Of a DNA stretch of 64,000 nt, positions 38,599 to 47,419 are shown one piece after another. The stretch is taken from the NCBI RefSeq assembly GCF_001613245.1, contig NZ_BDBZ01000002.1:1-64000 (forward strand), given 5' to 3'. The notes under the pieces were generated by a model that had not been told where the DNA came from, made no database searches, and worked only from the letters and a program-made list of their open reading frames with translations. This stretch comes from Nocardia speluncae NBRC 108251. GTDB taxonomy: Bacteria; Actinomycetota; Actinomycetes; Mycobacteriales; Mycobacteriaceae. How positions within the stretch are numbered: position 1 is the first letter of the stretch; every line of letters starts with the position of its first letter. A program made the translations under genes and the position numbers.

Positions 38599-38640
38599 GC
38601 CCTACACTCGGAGCCCGGTGCCCACCGAAATCCCCCTTTA

Positions 38641-38664
38641 GATACACAAGGCATCGTGTGTATC
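38641..38664. promoter_or_regulatory. TetR operator GATACAC-N10-GTGTATC
   Basis: A perfect 7-bp inverted repeat whose right arm overlaps the -10 box TATCGT (38661-38666) of the TetR gene, as expected for autorepression. Confidence 0.6.
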
Positions 38665-38666
38665 GT
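38661..38666 (+). promoter_or_regulatory. -10 box TATCGT, leaderless start
   Basis: TATCGT ends 7 nt before GTG 38674, favouring that start over ATG 38668 or GTG 38656. Confidence 0.4.
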
Positions 38667-38673
38667 AATGAGG

Positions 38674-39279
38674 GTGACCACAGCCAGCCGCACCTCCCGA
38701 CCACCCGGCCGCCCCGCCTCGGCCACCCGAGAAGAAGTCGTCGCCCTGGCCCGGCAGGCCTTTCTGACAGGCGAACGGGTCGATGTCCAGGCGATCGCCG
38801 CCCAGCTCAAGTTGAGCCGCGCCTCGATCTACCGCTGGTTCGGCTCCCGCGACGGCGTCCTGGGCGCGGTCCTTTCCGGAGAGTTCGAATCACTCATCGA
38901 ACGCGCGGACGACCGGCGCAAGGATACGGGTGCCCGGCGCATCCTCACGGTGCTCGACCGGGTCAACCGCTGGATGGCCGGAAACGAACCCTTCCGTCGT
39001 TATTTCGAGAACGAACCGCTGGCCGGGCTGCGCATCCTGACCTCCAGCGACGGCCCGGTCCAGCCGCGCGTCCTGAGGGCGGTGGAACAGCTCATCACCC
39101 GCGCCGAGGAACAAGATGGATACATACCGCAGCTGGAACGTCCCCTACTCGCCTACTCGCTGGTGCGACTGGGTGAGGCATTCCTCTACCACGACAACGT
39201 GACCGGTCTGCGCGGCGATGTCGACCGGCTGCACCAGGTGCAGGCCGCGCTGCTGGGCATCGACCTCCCACGGAAATAG
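38674..39279 (+). CDS. TetR-family regulator (QsdR-like)
   Basis: A 201-aa regulator. The HTH covers residues ~10-60 (TREEVVALARQAFLTGERVD, then AAQLKLSRASIYRWFGSRD), and the C-terminal ligand domain has the segment RILTSSDGPVQPRVLRAVE typical of the QsdR subgroup. QsdR in Rhodococcus controls lactone degradation; here no lactonase is adjacent. The next gene, 13 nt downstream, is a MobA-like nucleotidyltransferase, so the pair may be co-transcribed with a role in the molybdenum enzyme cluster. Confidence 0.9.
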   Translation: MTTASRTSRPPGRPASATREEVVALARQAFLTGERVDVQAIAAQLKLSRASIYRWFGSRDGVLGAVLSGEFESLIERADDRRKDTGARRILTVLDRVNRWMAGNEPFRRYFENEPLAGLRILTSSDGPVQPRVLRAVEQLITRAEEQDGYIPQLERPLLAYSLVRLGEAFLYHDNVTGLRGDVDRLHQVQAALLGIDLPRK

Positions 39280-39292
39280 GCCGCGCAGAGGC

Positions 39293-39865
39293 ATGAGTAC
39301 CGACAGCATGCGCCCGGGTCCGCACACGGAAGCCGCGGGGGTTGTGCTCGCCGCCGGCGCCGGCCGCCGGTTCGGCGGGCCGAAAGCCGAGGTGTGGTTC
39401 GACGGGGAGCGGCTGGTGGACCGCGCCGTCCGGTTGCTGCGCGACGGCGGTTGCGCGCGCGTGGTCGTGGTGTCGGGGGCGGTGACGTTGCGGGTCGGGA
39501 ATGCCACGGTGGTGCACAACCGCGACTGGGCTACCGGTATGGGTTCGTCACTGGTGGCCGGATTACGGGCGGTCCACGAAAGCGCGGCGGTGGTGGTGCC
39601 GGTCGATATGCCCTGGCTGGGGTCGGGTGCCGTACGCCGGCTTCTCGACAGCCGGGCACGCCTCGCCGTGGCGACCTACGGCGACCGCACCGGACACCCG
39701 GTACTGCTCGGATCCGAATACTTCCCCGCAGTGACGGCCACGGCGGTCGGCGATATCGGCGCACGTCAGTTCCTGACCGCCAATCGTGAATCGGTTCAGT
39801 ATGTTCCGTGCGACGACACCGGCTCACCCGACGACGTCGACACCCCACAGGACCTGATCCGCTGA
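39293..39865 (+). CDS. Molybdenum cofactor cytidylyltransferase-like protein (MocA/MobA)
   Basis: A 190-aa NTP transferase. The nucleotide loop is VVLAAGAGRRFGGPKA, the metal-binding Asp is in VVVPVDMPWL, and TGHPVLL is the MocA-type substrate motif. MocA attaches CMP to molybdopterin for xanthine dehydrogenase family enzymes, which fits the XdhC and molybdenum hydroxylase genes next door. Start ATG 39293 or 39308. Its last 70 bases overlap, tail to tail, the 3' end of xdhC on the other strand. Confidence 0.85.
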   Translation: MSTDSMRPGPHTEAAGVVLAAGAGRRFGGPKAEVWFDGERLVDRAVRLLRDGGCARVVVVSGAVTLRVGNATVVHNRDWATGMGSSLVAGLRAVHESAAVVVPVDMPWLGSGAVRRLLDSRARLAVATYGDRTGHPVLLGSEYFPAVTATAVGDIGARQFLTANRESVQYVPCDDTGSPDDVDTPQDLIR

Positions 39866-40944
39866 TCCCCGGACCGCTCCGCCGCGCCGGGCGCGTGGAT
39901 CGGCCGGCCGGTCGCCGACAGAGACTTCGCCGAACCACCGTGCCGGTGCGCGATGATCTCCGCGCCGATGGCAACCGCCGTCTCCTCCGGGGTGCGGCCA
40001 CCCAATTCGAGTCCGATCGGGGAATGCAGCCGAGCAAGTTCGGTCGCGGTGACACCGGCCTCGAGCAACCGGGCCCGGCGCTCGGTATCGGCCCGGCGCG
40101 ACCCCATCGCGCCCACATACGCGACCGGCAACCGGAGCGCTTCGATCAGAACCGGGATATCGAATTTCGGATCGTGGGTGAGCACGCACAGCACGGTCCG
40201 CGAATCCACCTCGGTGGTGCGCAGATACCGGTCCGGCCATTCGGTGACCACCTCGTCGGCATCCGGGTACCCGGCGCGGCCGGCGAAAACCGGCCGGGCC
40301 TCGCAGATCGTGATGTGATATCCCAGCAGGCGCCCCACCCGGGCGAGCGCGCCGGCGAACACATTCGCGCCGAAAACGATCATCCGCGGCGGGGCGGCGA
40401 AGGATTCGACGAACAGCTCCCGGGCCGATGCACCGCATCCGACGGTCCGCATTCCGCAGGAGCCCTGGAGCAGCACGGTGCGGGCGAGGGCCACCGTCGA
40501 ATGCGGTGGGCCGCCCGCTGATCCGATCGCCCGATCCGCCGCGACGGCGACCGTCTCACCGGTCGCGAGATCGCGAGCCAGGGCGGTGGGACCGGGCGCA
40601 TTCAGCGCCGCGTCGAGCACCGGCCGCTCGGCCGCGCCGACCCGCTGAACGAAAACCTCGAGTTCACCGCCGCAGGTGAGTCCGACGGCGAAGGCGCCGG
40701 AATCGCTGTACCCGAAGCTCTGCCGGACGGGCGTTCCCGAGGCCAGCACCGCGGTGCACAGATCGTAGACGGCGCCCTCGACGCATCCGCCGGACAGGCT
40801 TCCCCGGACCGCTCCGGCGGCGTCCACTGCCATGCTGGCCCCGAGCGGCAGTGGCGCACTCCCGCGGATATTCACCACCGTCGCCAGGGCGTAATCGACC
40901 CCCTCGGCATGCCAGCCGGCAAGATGCACAGCCAATTCGCGCAT
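39796..40944 (-). CDS. XdhC-family molybdenum enzyme maturation factor
   Basis: A 382-aa XdhC/CoxF-type protein that inserts and sulfurates the molybdenum cofactor in molybdenum hydroxylases. N-terminal XdhC domain: GSLSGGCVEGAVYD; C-terminal Rossmann domain: VFGANVFAGALARVGRLLGY, YVGAMGSRR and PIGLELGGRTPEETAVAI. The last ~35 residues are an atypical Ser/Gly-rich tail encoded over the end of the convergent nucleotidyltransferase gene. It diverges from the large-subunit gene across 336 bp. Confidence 0.92.
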   Translation of the reverse strand: MRELAVHLAGWHAEGVDYALATVVNIRGSAPLPLGASMAVDAAGAVRGSLSGGCVEGAVYDLCTAVLASGTPVRQSFGYSDSGAFAVGLTCGGELEVFVQRVGAAERPVLDAALNAPGPTALARDLATGETVAVAADRAIGSAGGPPHSTVALARTVLLQGSCGMRTVGCGASARELFVESFAAPPRMIVFGANVFAGALARVGRLLGYHITICEARPVFAGRAGYPDADEVVTEWPDRYLRTTEVDSRTVLCVLTHDPKFDIPVLIEALRLPVAYVGAMGSRRADTERRARLLEAGVTATELARLHSPIGLELGGRTPEETAVAIGAEIIAHRHGGSAKSLSATGRPIHAPGAAERSGDQRIRSCGVSTSSGEPVSSHGTY

Positions 40945-41280
40945 ACGTCACCTCCTCGCCGTAGCGGTAGCCGGAAACCTCGGACCACATGCGAGAATAT
41001 CACTTCCCTAAATCGACATTGTAATTCTTACATCCGGCATATCCTGTATTGACACTGCGGAGAGGCCGATGCTAAACAAGTGCTCAGCATCAGTGTGCAG
41101 AACTCGCAACACCGGACCGCCGACAGGGCCGGACCGGCCGAATCGGGGACCGCACAGCGGTTCCGGGCGCCCGCACGCCGATACCCGCGATATCCCGCGA
41201 ACGGAGGAACGCACCGGATGGGTCGACACAAGCTGTTCCGCAGCGCCACACCCCCCCACCCCGACGCGACGGAGCCGACG
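40945..41280. other. Divergent control region of the molybdenum enzyme cluster
   Basis: No gene is recognised. It contains an AT-rich stretch (41000-41060) and the promoter/operator listed at 41049-41091. Confidence 0.5.
41049..41091 (+). promoter_or_regulatory. SigA-like promoter overlapped by a dyad
   Basis: TTGACA (41049-41054) is followed after 18 nt by TAAACA (41073-41078). The -10 lies inside an inverted repeat GATGCT (41068-41073) / AGCATC (41086-41091). This suggests a regulated promoter for the molybdenum hydroxylase operon. The distance to ATG 41281 leaves a ~195-nt leader. Confidence 0.45.
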
Positions 41281-43626
41281 ATGAGCACAACCGAGAAAAC
41301 GACGGCGGTCGGCGCACGCGTCCCCCGGATCGAGGATCTGCGCCTGCTCACCGGCGCCGGCACCTTCGTCGACGACATCACCCGCCCCGGCATGGTCCAC
41401 GCCTGTTTCGTCCGCAGCCCGCTGGCCCGGGCCCGGATCACGGCGATCGACATCACCGAGGCCGCCGCGCTCGACGGTGTCGTGGCGGTCTACACAGCCG
41501 CCGACCTGAACCCCCTGGTCACCGAGATCTCCTACGCCCTGGACACTCCGGGCTTCCCGGAGGTGCCCCGGCCGCCGCTGGCCGAGGGCGAGGTGCGTTT
41601 CGTCGGCGACCCGGTCGTCCTGGTGGTCGCCGCCGACCGCTACATCGCCGAGGACGCCGCCGAACTCGTGGTAGTCGACTACGACCCGCTCGAACCCGTC
41701 GTCGACTACGAAACTGCCGGTGCCGCCGCCGAACTCGTTCACGCGCAGCATCCGGGCAACTCCGCCGGCGGTCTGGCCGGCCGGGCCCCCGCCGATCTCG
41801 CCCCGGTCTTCGACGCGGCCCCCCACGTGGTGCGCCAGACGGTGCACCAGCAGGCCTACGCGCCGGTCCCGCTGGAAACGCGCGGTATCGTCGCGGAATG
41901 GACCGCCCCCACCGGTGAGATGACCATCTGGACTTCCACCCAGTCGCCACACGAGGTACGCGGCTTCTGCTCCCGGCTGCTCGGTGTCGACGAGCACCGG
42001 GTCCGGGTGATCGTGCGCGATACCGGTGGCGGATTCGGCCAGAAAGTGGCACCGCAGCGTGAGGAAACCTGCGTGATGCTGGCCGCCCGTACCCTGCGAC
42101 ATGCCGTGAAATGGATCGAGGACCGGCAGGAGAACCTGATGGCCGCCGGGGCCGCCCGCCACGAACACGGCGAGGTCGCCATGGCCTTCGACGACGACGG
42201 CCGCATCCTGGCCGCCACCATCGAGCATGTACAGAACGTGGGGGCCTACCCGATCCCCTCGCCCCTCACCGCCTCGATCGCGGTCGGGATGCTGTTCCCC
42301 GGCCCGTACCGCATACCGGAAGCCGGATTCAGCACCGCCTCGTACTACTCGAACACCGTCGGCCGGGTCGCCTACCGCGGTCCCTGGCAGTTCGAATCGG
42401 TATCCCGCGAATTGCTGCTGGATACCGCCGCCCGCCGGCTCGGCCTGGACCCCGTGGAGCTGCGCCGTCGGAATATGCTCAGTCACAAAGAGATGCCGGT
42501 CGCCAACCCGAACGGCATGCCCTACTCCGACGCCTCCCCGCTGGAGACCTTCGAACAAGCGCTCCGGATCCTCGACTACGACGCCTTCCGTGCCGAACAG
42601 GCCCGGGCCCGCACCGAAGGCCGCTATCTGGGCGTCGGAACGTGCACCTATGTGGAACCGACCACCGGCAGCACCCCCTTCCTGAGCACCGAGGGCGCGA
42701 CCATCCGGATCTCGGCCACCGGCAAGGTGAACGTCTACCTCTCGGGCGGTTCGGCGGGTAACAGCTTGGAGACCACCGCGATCCAGCTCACCGCCGACGC
42801 GCTCGGCGTGGATATCGCCGAGGTGCAGACCGTCCAGGGCGATACCGCAGTGGCCCCGCAGGGTGGCGGCACCAACGGGAGCCGGTCCGGTTCCATGGTC
42901 GCCGGCGCGATCGCGCAGACTGCGGAAGTACTGCGCGAGCGAATCATCGCGATAGCGGCACATCAGCTGGGCGCCGAAGTCGAGGACGTGGAGTTCGCGC
43001 ACGGCCGCGCCGGAGTCGCGGGGACCGGGAAATCATTGTCGCTGGCCGAGATCGCACAGATCGCCTACTTCCGGACCGAACTCCTACCGGTGGGCGTCCC
43101 ACCCGGTCTCGAGGCCACCGGACGGCACCGCGCCGATCAGATGATGATCTGGGCCAACGCCACCCACGTCTGCACCTGTGAAGTCGATATCGCCACCGGG
43201 GCGGTGCAGCTGCTGCGGTTCGTCGTGAGCGAGGACGTCGGGCCGATGATCAATCCGAATGTGGTGGAGGGCCAGATCTACGGCGGCACCGTGCAGGGTA
43301 TCGGCGGCGCACTCTACGAGCATCTGGCCTACGACGATGACGGGAACCCGGTCGCCACCACCTTCCTGGACTACCTGCTGCCCACCGCGGCCGAGGTCCC
43401 GGTGATCGAACTCGGCCATACCGAAACACCGAGTTCCGGGCCGGGCGGGTTCAAAGGTGTCGGCGAGGGCGGTGCGATCGGCTCGACACCCGCGGTTCTC
43501 AATGCCGTCGCCGACGCGCTGGCGCCGTTCGGCGTGCAGATCGACCGGCTCCCCCTCTCCCCGGCCCGGATCATGACCATGATCGACGCGGCCCGCACGA
43601 ACGGGAACACGGAGGTGACAGCATGA
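41281..43626 (+). CDS. Molybdenum hydroxylase large subunit (CoxL-like, not CO dehydrogenase)
   Basis: A 781-aa molybdopterin-binding subunit of the xanthine oxidase family. The molybdopterin motif is GGGFGQK, and the catalytic Glu is in GVGEGGAIG. The active-site loop reads VAYRGPWQFE, where true aerobic CO dehydrogenase has VAYRCSFR with the copper-binding Cys; this one has Gly, so CO oxidation is unlikely. The substrate could be an aldehyde, purine or N-heterocycle. ATG 41281 has CGGAG upstream. Its stop overlaps the FAD subunit start (ATGA). Confidence 0.93.
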   Translation: MSTTEKTTAVGARVPRIEDLRLLTGAGTFVDDITRPGMVHACFVRSPLARARITAIDITEAAALDGVVAVYTAADLNPLVTEISYALDTPGFPEVPRPPLAEGEVRFVGDPVVLVVAADRYIAEDAAELVVVDYDPLEPVVDYETAGAAAELVHAQHPGNSAGGLAGRAPADLAPVFDAAPHVVRQTVHQQAYAPVPLETRGIVAEWTAPTGEMTIWTSTQSPHEVRGFCSRLLGVDEHRVRVIVRDTGGGFGQKVAPQREETCVMLAARTLRHAVKWIEDRQENLMAAGAARHEHGEVAMAFDDDGRILAATIEHVQNVGAYPIPSPLTASIAVGMLFPGPYRIPEAGFSTASYYSNTVGRVAYRGPWQFESVSRELLLDTAARRLGLDPVELRRRNMLSHKEMPVANPNGMPYSDASPLETFEQALRILDYDAFRAEQARARTEGRYLGVGTCTYVEPTTGSTPFLSTEGATIRISATGKVNVYLSGGSAGNSLETTAIQLTADALGVDIAEVQTVQGDTAVAPQGGGTNGSRSGSMVAGAIAQTAEVLRERIIAIAAHQLGAEVEDVEFAHGRAGVAGTGKSLSLAEIAQIAYFRTELLPVGVPPGLEATGRHRADQMMIWANATHVCTCEVDIATGAVQLLRFVVSEDVGPMINPNVVEGQIYGGTVQGIGGALYEHLAYDDDGNPVATTFLDYLLPTAAEVPVIELGHTETPSSGPGGFKGVGEGGAIGSTPAVLNAVADALAPFGVQIDRLPLSPARIMTMIDAARTNGNTEVTA

Positions 43627-44498
43627 AACCGGCGGCCTTCGAGTATCACGCCCCCGCCACCGCGGACGAGACAGTGGCCCTGCTGGCGGATCTCGGCGAA
43701 GAAGCCAAGATCATCGCCGGCGGGCAGAGCCTGGTTCCGATGCTGGCGTTGCGGCTGGCCGTTTTCGACCACCTGGTCGACCTGCGCCGCCTGCACGACC
43801 TCCGGGGCATCGAAACCCGTGGCGATTCGGTATGGGCCGGGGCCGGCACCACGCATGCCGCGGTGGGCCGGTCCGCCGAGATCCGCCGAGACGTGCCACT
43901 GCTGCACCGCGCGACCCCACTGATCGGCCACTTCCAGATCCGCAATCGCGGCACCCTCGGCGGCGCTGTCGCCCACGCCGACGCCGCCGGCGAATATCCC
44001 GTGGTGGCGCTGACACTCGATGCGCGGATGCACACCTTGTCACCGCGCGGCACCCGCGATATCGCAGCGGCGGACTACTTCACCGGAATGTGGAGCACCG
44101 CGATGGAACCCGACGAACTACTCACCGGGATCACCTTCCCGGTGTGGCGGGGACGCACCGGATTCGCGATCGAGGAATTCGCCCGCCGCGCCGGTGATTT
44201 CGCCATGGCCGGCGCGACGATCGCGATCCGGCTGGACGCGGACTCCCGGATCGAGCGGGTCGCGCTGGGACTGTTCGGCCTGGCACCGACCCCGTTGCGG
44301 GCCACCACCACCGAATCCGAGGTAGTCGGGCGCCCGGCGGCCGAGATCGATCCGGCGGAGGTCGGGCGGTCCGCCACCGCGGCACTGAACGCTGTACCCG
44401 CCGATATCCACGGGTCTGCCGAATTCCGGCGCCGGATCGGGGCGGTCATGGTCGCGCGGGCCTGGGCCCGCGCGGTAGAGGAGGCGAGTAATGACTGA
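43623..44498 (+). CDS. Molybdenum hydroxylase FAD subunit (CoxM-like)
   Basis: A 291-aa FAD-binding medium subunit. The two FAD loops are AGGQSLVPMLALR and GTLGGAVAHADAAGEYP; the C-terminal domain has the usual READ-like sequences (FAIEEFARRAGDFAMAG). It passes electrons from the FeS subunit to the acceptor. ATGA overlap with the large subunit and 8-nt overlap with the FeS subunit show tight coupling. Confidence 0.95.
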   Translation: MKPAAFEYHAPATADETVALLADLGEEAKIIAGGQSLVPMLALRLAVFDHLVDLRRLHDLRGIETRGDSVWAGAGTTHAAVGRSAEIRRDVPLLHRATPLIGHFQIRNRGTLGGAVAHADAAGEYPVVALTLDARMHTLSPRGTRDIAAADYFTGMWSTAMEPDELLTGITFPVWRGRTGFAIEEFARRAGDFAMAGATIAIRLDADSRIERVALGLFGLAPTPLRATTTESEVVGRPAAEIDPAEVGRSATAALNAVPADIHGSAEFRRRIGAVMVARAWARAVEEASND

Positions 44499-44991
44499 TA
44501 TCGAGATCTCGGTGGTGGTCAACGGGATCCGGCGCCGGGACCGGATCCCGCCCCGGCGCACCCTGGCCGACTACCTGCGCGAGACCTGCGGACTCACCGG
44601 CACCCATCTCGGCTGCGAGCACGGTGTCTGCGGCGCCTGTTCGGTCCTGCTCGACGGGGCGGCGGTGCGCGCCTGCCTCGTTTTCGCGGTCCAGGCCGAC
44701 GGCGCCGAAGTGACCACGGTCGAAGGCCTGGCCGAACCGGACGGCCGGCTCTCATCGGTGCAGCAGGCGTTCCGCGACCACCACGGCCTGCAATGCGGGT
44801 TCTGTACACCGGGATTCGTCGTCTCCGCCACCGCCTTCCTCGCGGAGAACCCCGACCCCGGCGACGACGAGATCCGCGAGGCACTGTCCGGGAACATCTG
44901 CCGGTGCACCGGCTATCAGGGCATCATCCGGGCCGTCCGGGACGCCGCCACCGGGCTCGACGCCGAAACCCCCGCGACCCCGCAGGCCTGA
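44491..44991 (+). CDS. Molybdenum hydroxylase 2Fe-2S subunit (CoxS-like)
   Basis: A 166-aa small subunit with two [2Fe-2S] clusters. N-terminal plant-type cluster: CEHGVCGACSVLLDG plus the next Cys (RACLVF). C-terminal cluster: CGFCTPGF and CRCTGYQ. All eight ligands are present. It is the third gene in the large-FAD-FeS order. Confidence 0.96.
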   Translation: MTDIEISVVVNGIRRRDRIPPRRTLADYLRETCGLTGTHLGCEHGVCGACSVLLDGAAVRACLVFAVQADGAEVTTVEGLAEPDGRLSSVQQAFRDHHGLQCGFCTPGFVVSATAFLAENPDPGDDEIREALSGNICRCTGYQGIIRAVRDAATGLDAETPATPQA

Positions 44992-45019
44992 ACCGGCCCG
45001 CCGAAGCCAAGGACCGCGT

Positions 45020-45769
45020 ATGAAACTCGAGAACACTTTCCAGATCCCCGTCCCCGCCGACGACGCCTGGCCTGTTCTGCTCGACCTCGAGCGGCTCGCG
45101 CCCTGCGTTCCAGGAGCTACCCTCACCTCTCGGGACGGCGACGACTTCCACGGCAAGATCAAGGTGAAACTCGGGCCGGTGGGACTCACCTACAACGGTG
45201 TCATCAAGATCCTGTCCCAGGACGCGGACGCCAAAGTCGCGGTCCTCGAGGGCGGCGGTCGCGAAACCCGCGGCAACGGCACTGCGAAAGCGGTGATCAC
45301 CTGCCGCCTGGTCGAGTCGGGTGGGATCACCGATGTTTTCGTCGACACCGATCTGGCGATCACCGGGAAACCCGCCCAGTTCGGCCGGGGTGCGCTGGCC
45401 GATGTGGCGGGCACGCTGATCGGTACCTTCGCCGACAACCTCGCCGCGGAGATCACCTCGTCGGCGGGCGGGGTCGCCGACGAGGCGAGCACCTCCACCC
45501 CCGCCAGCGCACCTACCGAGGTTGCCGGCGCCAAGCCGTCTGCCACTGCCACTGGCGCCGGCGCCGGCGCCGGGGCCGGGGCCGGGGCCACCGGGTCGGC
45601 ATCGACGCCCCGACCGGCGCCTATCGCCGCGCGACCCGCCGCCGAGCCCATCGACCTGATGGCGGTTGCCGGACTCTCTACCAACCGTCAACTCGTGATC
45701 GCGTTGGCCGCGGCCTTACTGGTGATCCTGTTCCTGCTGGCTCGGAACCGCCGGGACTGCTCCGGGTAG
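45020..45769 (+). CDS. CoxG-like SRPBCC protein with membrane tail
   Basis: A 249-aa protein. Residues ~1-145 form a CoxG/SRPBCC lipid- or ligand-binding fold (FQIPVPADDAWPVLLDLERL, VPGATLTSRDGDDFHGKIKVKLGP cut here at the strand). A linker of ~60 residues contains a Gly-Ala repeat encoded by tandem GGCGCC/GGGGCC hexamers (45558-45591). A C-terminal transmembrane helix (about 222-243) anchors it. In Oligotropha, CoxG helps CO dehydrogenase attach to the membrane, so this likely does the same for the enzyme encoded upstream (28-nt gap). Confidence 0.93.
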   Translation: MKLENTFQIPVPADDAWPVLLDLERLAPCVPGATLTSRDGDDFHGKIKVKLGPVGLTYNGVIKILSQDADAKVAVLEGGGRETRGNGTAKAVITCRLVESGGITDVFVDTDLAITGKPAQFGRGALADVAGTLIGTFADNLAAEITSSAGGVADEASTSTPASAPTEVAGAKPSATATGAGAGAGAGAGATGSASTPRPAPIAARPAAEPIDLMAVAGLSTNRQLVIALAAALLVILFLLARNRRDCSG

Positions 45770-46108
45770 AGGCGCCCCGAACGAGCTCCTGCACGGTTCG
45801 CACCGGACCTCGGGTGGTCCGCATCCGGGCCGGGCGATATGGGTTTTCCATGACCGTCGACAGGGTCGAGCGCGAGCACGCCCCCCTTGCTCCCAGCCGA
45901 TACCGAGGTCGATTTCGTCGTGTTCGTCCGCGCAGGCGCCGATTACAGGCTCCGGGTCCAGCACTGCGTCGGTTCTCGCTCCGGGTTGCGGCGGCACGAT
46001 CCGCAGAGCTACGTCCGGCCGGCTGCAGACCGGTCAATCGTGTGTACAGACATGGCCGTATGTGTACGTTTGTCCATGGACAAACGTACACATACGGAGG
46101 GACCGGCC
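45770..46108. other. Intergenic region ahead of the SMR pump
   Basis: No gene is recognised. The last 60 bases contain the 42-bp palindrome described separately. Confidence 0.5.
46056..46097. promoter_or_regulatory. 42-bp perfect palindrome upstream of the SMR/TetR operon
   Basis: The two 21-nt halves are exact reverse complements around CCATGG (arm begins CCGTATGTGTACGTTTGTCC). It lies 11 nt before ATG 46109, and its last two bases overlap the ribosome site GGAGGG (46096-46101). It is most simply the operator of the TetR encoded downstream, possibly two stacked dimers. As RNA it would fold into a long hairpin beside the ribosome site. Confidence 0.75.
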
Positions 46109-46432
46109 ATGGCACTGGTAATGCTCGGGCTGGCGATCGTCGCCGAAATCGTGGGGACCAGCCTGCTCAAGGCCACCGAAGGCTTCACCAGACTCTGGCC
46201 GACCGTAGCCTCGCTGGCCGCGTACACCGTCGCCTTCGTTCTCCTGGCCCAGGCCATCGCCCGCGGAATGCAGGTCGGTTTCGCCTATGCGGTGTGGTCG
46301 GGCCTGGGCACGATCCTGATCGTCATCGTCGGCGCAGTGTTCCTGGGCGAATCGCTGGGCCCCGCCAAAATCGCCGGGGTGGCGCTGGTGGTCGCCGGCG
46401 TGATCACCCTCAACTTGGCAGGCGCGCATTGA
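46109..46432 (+). CDS. Small multidrug resistance (SMR) efflux protein
   Basis: A 107-aa four-helix SMR transporter that exports cationic drugs or guanidinium-type compounds against protons. The essential membrane-embedded Glu is Glu13 (VAEIVGTSLLKATEGF), equal to Glu14 of EmrE; Trp and Tyr residues of the binding pocket (YAVWSGLGT) are present. ATG 46109 has GGAGGG seven bases upstream. Its stop overlaps the TetR start (TTGA). Confidence 0.95.
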   Translation: MALVMLGLAIVAEIVGTSLLKATEGFTRLWPTVASLAAYTVAFVLLAQAIARGMQVGFAYAVWSGLGTILIVIVGAVFLGESLGPAKIAGVALVVAGVITLNLAGAH

Positions 46433-46983
46433 CACCCCGGGATCCGCACCGGCGCCGGCGCATCCTCGACGCCACCCGCGCCCTGATCCCCCGCCACGGA
46501 ATCGCTGGGATCACCCACCGTCTGGTGGCAGCCGAGGCCGGGGTGCCGGTCGGCTCGACGACCTACTACTTCGCCGACCTCGCCGATCTCACCGAAACGG
46601 CGCTCACCGAAACCGCCGCGGCCACCCGCGCGGCCCTGGCGGAATGGGCCGGGGAACTGGCCGCCGGCGCCGACCTGCCTGCGACCCTGGCGGCGCTCAC
46701 CACCGGCTATCTCGACCACCCCGAGCAGTTGCTCACCGTGAACGAGCTCTATCTCGCCGCGACCCGCCATCCCGAACTACGTCCGTTGGCCCGGGTCTGG
46801 TTCGACGGACTCGTCGATGTCCTCACCCCACATATCAGCCCCACGGCGGCCCGGGCGATCGCGATGTATCTGGACGGGGTACTGCTGCACGCCCAGTCCG
46901 GTGATACCGAGATCGACACCACCTCGCTCACCGCGCCCCTCGCCGCGCTCGCCGCCCTCGGCGACGCGCCGCCGGCCGCCTGA
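46429..46983 (+). CDS. TetR-family repressor of the SMR pump
   Basis: A 184-aa regulator with HTH at ~8-55 (RRRRILDATRALIPRHG, then VPVGSTTYYFADLADL). The start is TTG 46429, overlapping the SMR stop codon by four bases, which couples translation of pump and repressor. The 42-bp palindrome upstream is the probable binding site, making a self-regulated efflux operon. Confidence 0.88.
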   Translation: MTPRDPHRRRRILDATRALIPRHGIAGITHRLVAAEAGVPVGSTTYYFADLADLTETALTETAAATRAALAEWAGELAAGADLPATLAALTTGYLDHPEQLLTVNELYLAATRHPELRPLARVWFDGLVDVLTPHISPTAARAIAMYLDGVLLHAQSGDTEIDTTSLTAPLAALAALGDAPPAA

Positions 46984-47419
46984 CCAGGACGCACGCACCC
47001 GGCTCGGGCCGACGCCCCGGCTGGATCAGAACCCGTCGAAGAGCAACCGCACCGGCCGATGCGGACAGGACGGCCGGGCACAGATGCAACAGATCCTGAC
47101 CCGCGCCGTGAACGCCGGGGCTGTCGTGCGCGTGAGCACGGCCGCCGGCGTACAACAGTGCGCCGGGCCGGGCGAGGTACCGGACCCGGCGCCGGCGGAC
47201 CGGCTTCCGGCTCGACAGACCGGAACTGCTCGTGCTGCACGAATGGGGCCGTGGGCTGGCCGGCGGCGGGACGACGACGTATGCCGGCAAGGCCGCAGTC
47301 CGGCAGCAACCACCGAACGACTGCTTTCGGCGACGCCGGAGTGCACGAATCCGAATCCGGCAACCGCTTCGCACCCGGTCGGCACGGGCAGTACCGTGAC
47401 CTCGAGCCGGGGAGAGCCG
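46984..47419. other. Gene-free convergent region
   Basis: No convincing gene on either strand. Frames overlapping this stretch lack domains and conserved-looking composition. No clear terminator seen. Confidence 0.45.

Noticed and set aside
41008..43002. A 664-codon minus-strand frame
   Set aside because: It mirrors the molybdenum hydroxylase large subunit and has no independent support.
41281..44991. Aerobic CO dehydrogenase (coxLMS)
   Set aside because: Subunit order and CoxG fit, but the copper-binding Cys of VAYRCSFR is absent.
45549..45600. GGCGCC/GGGGCC hexamer tract as a regulatory repeat
   Set aside because: It is in frame and encodes a Gly-Ala linker between the SRPBCC domain and membrane helix of the CoxG-like protein.
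46984..47419. Overlapping frames that could be a gene
   Set aside because: No start site with ribosome signal, no domain, and codon use unlike neighbours.
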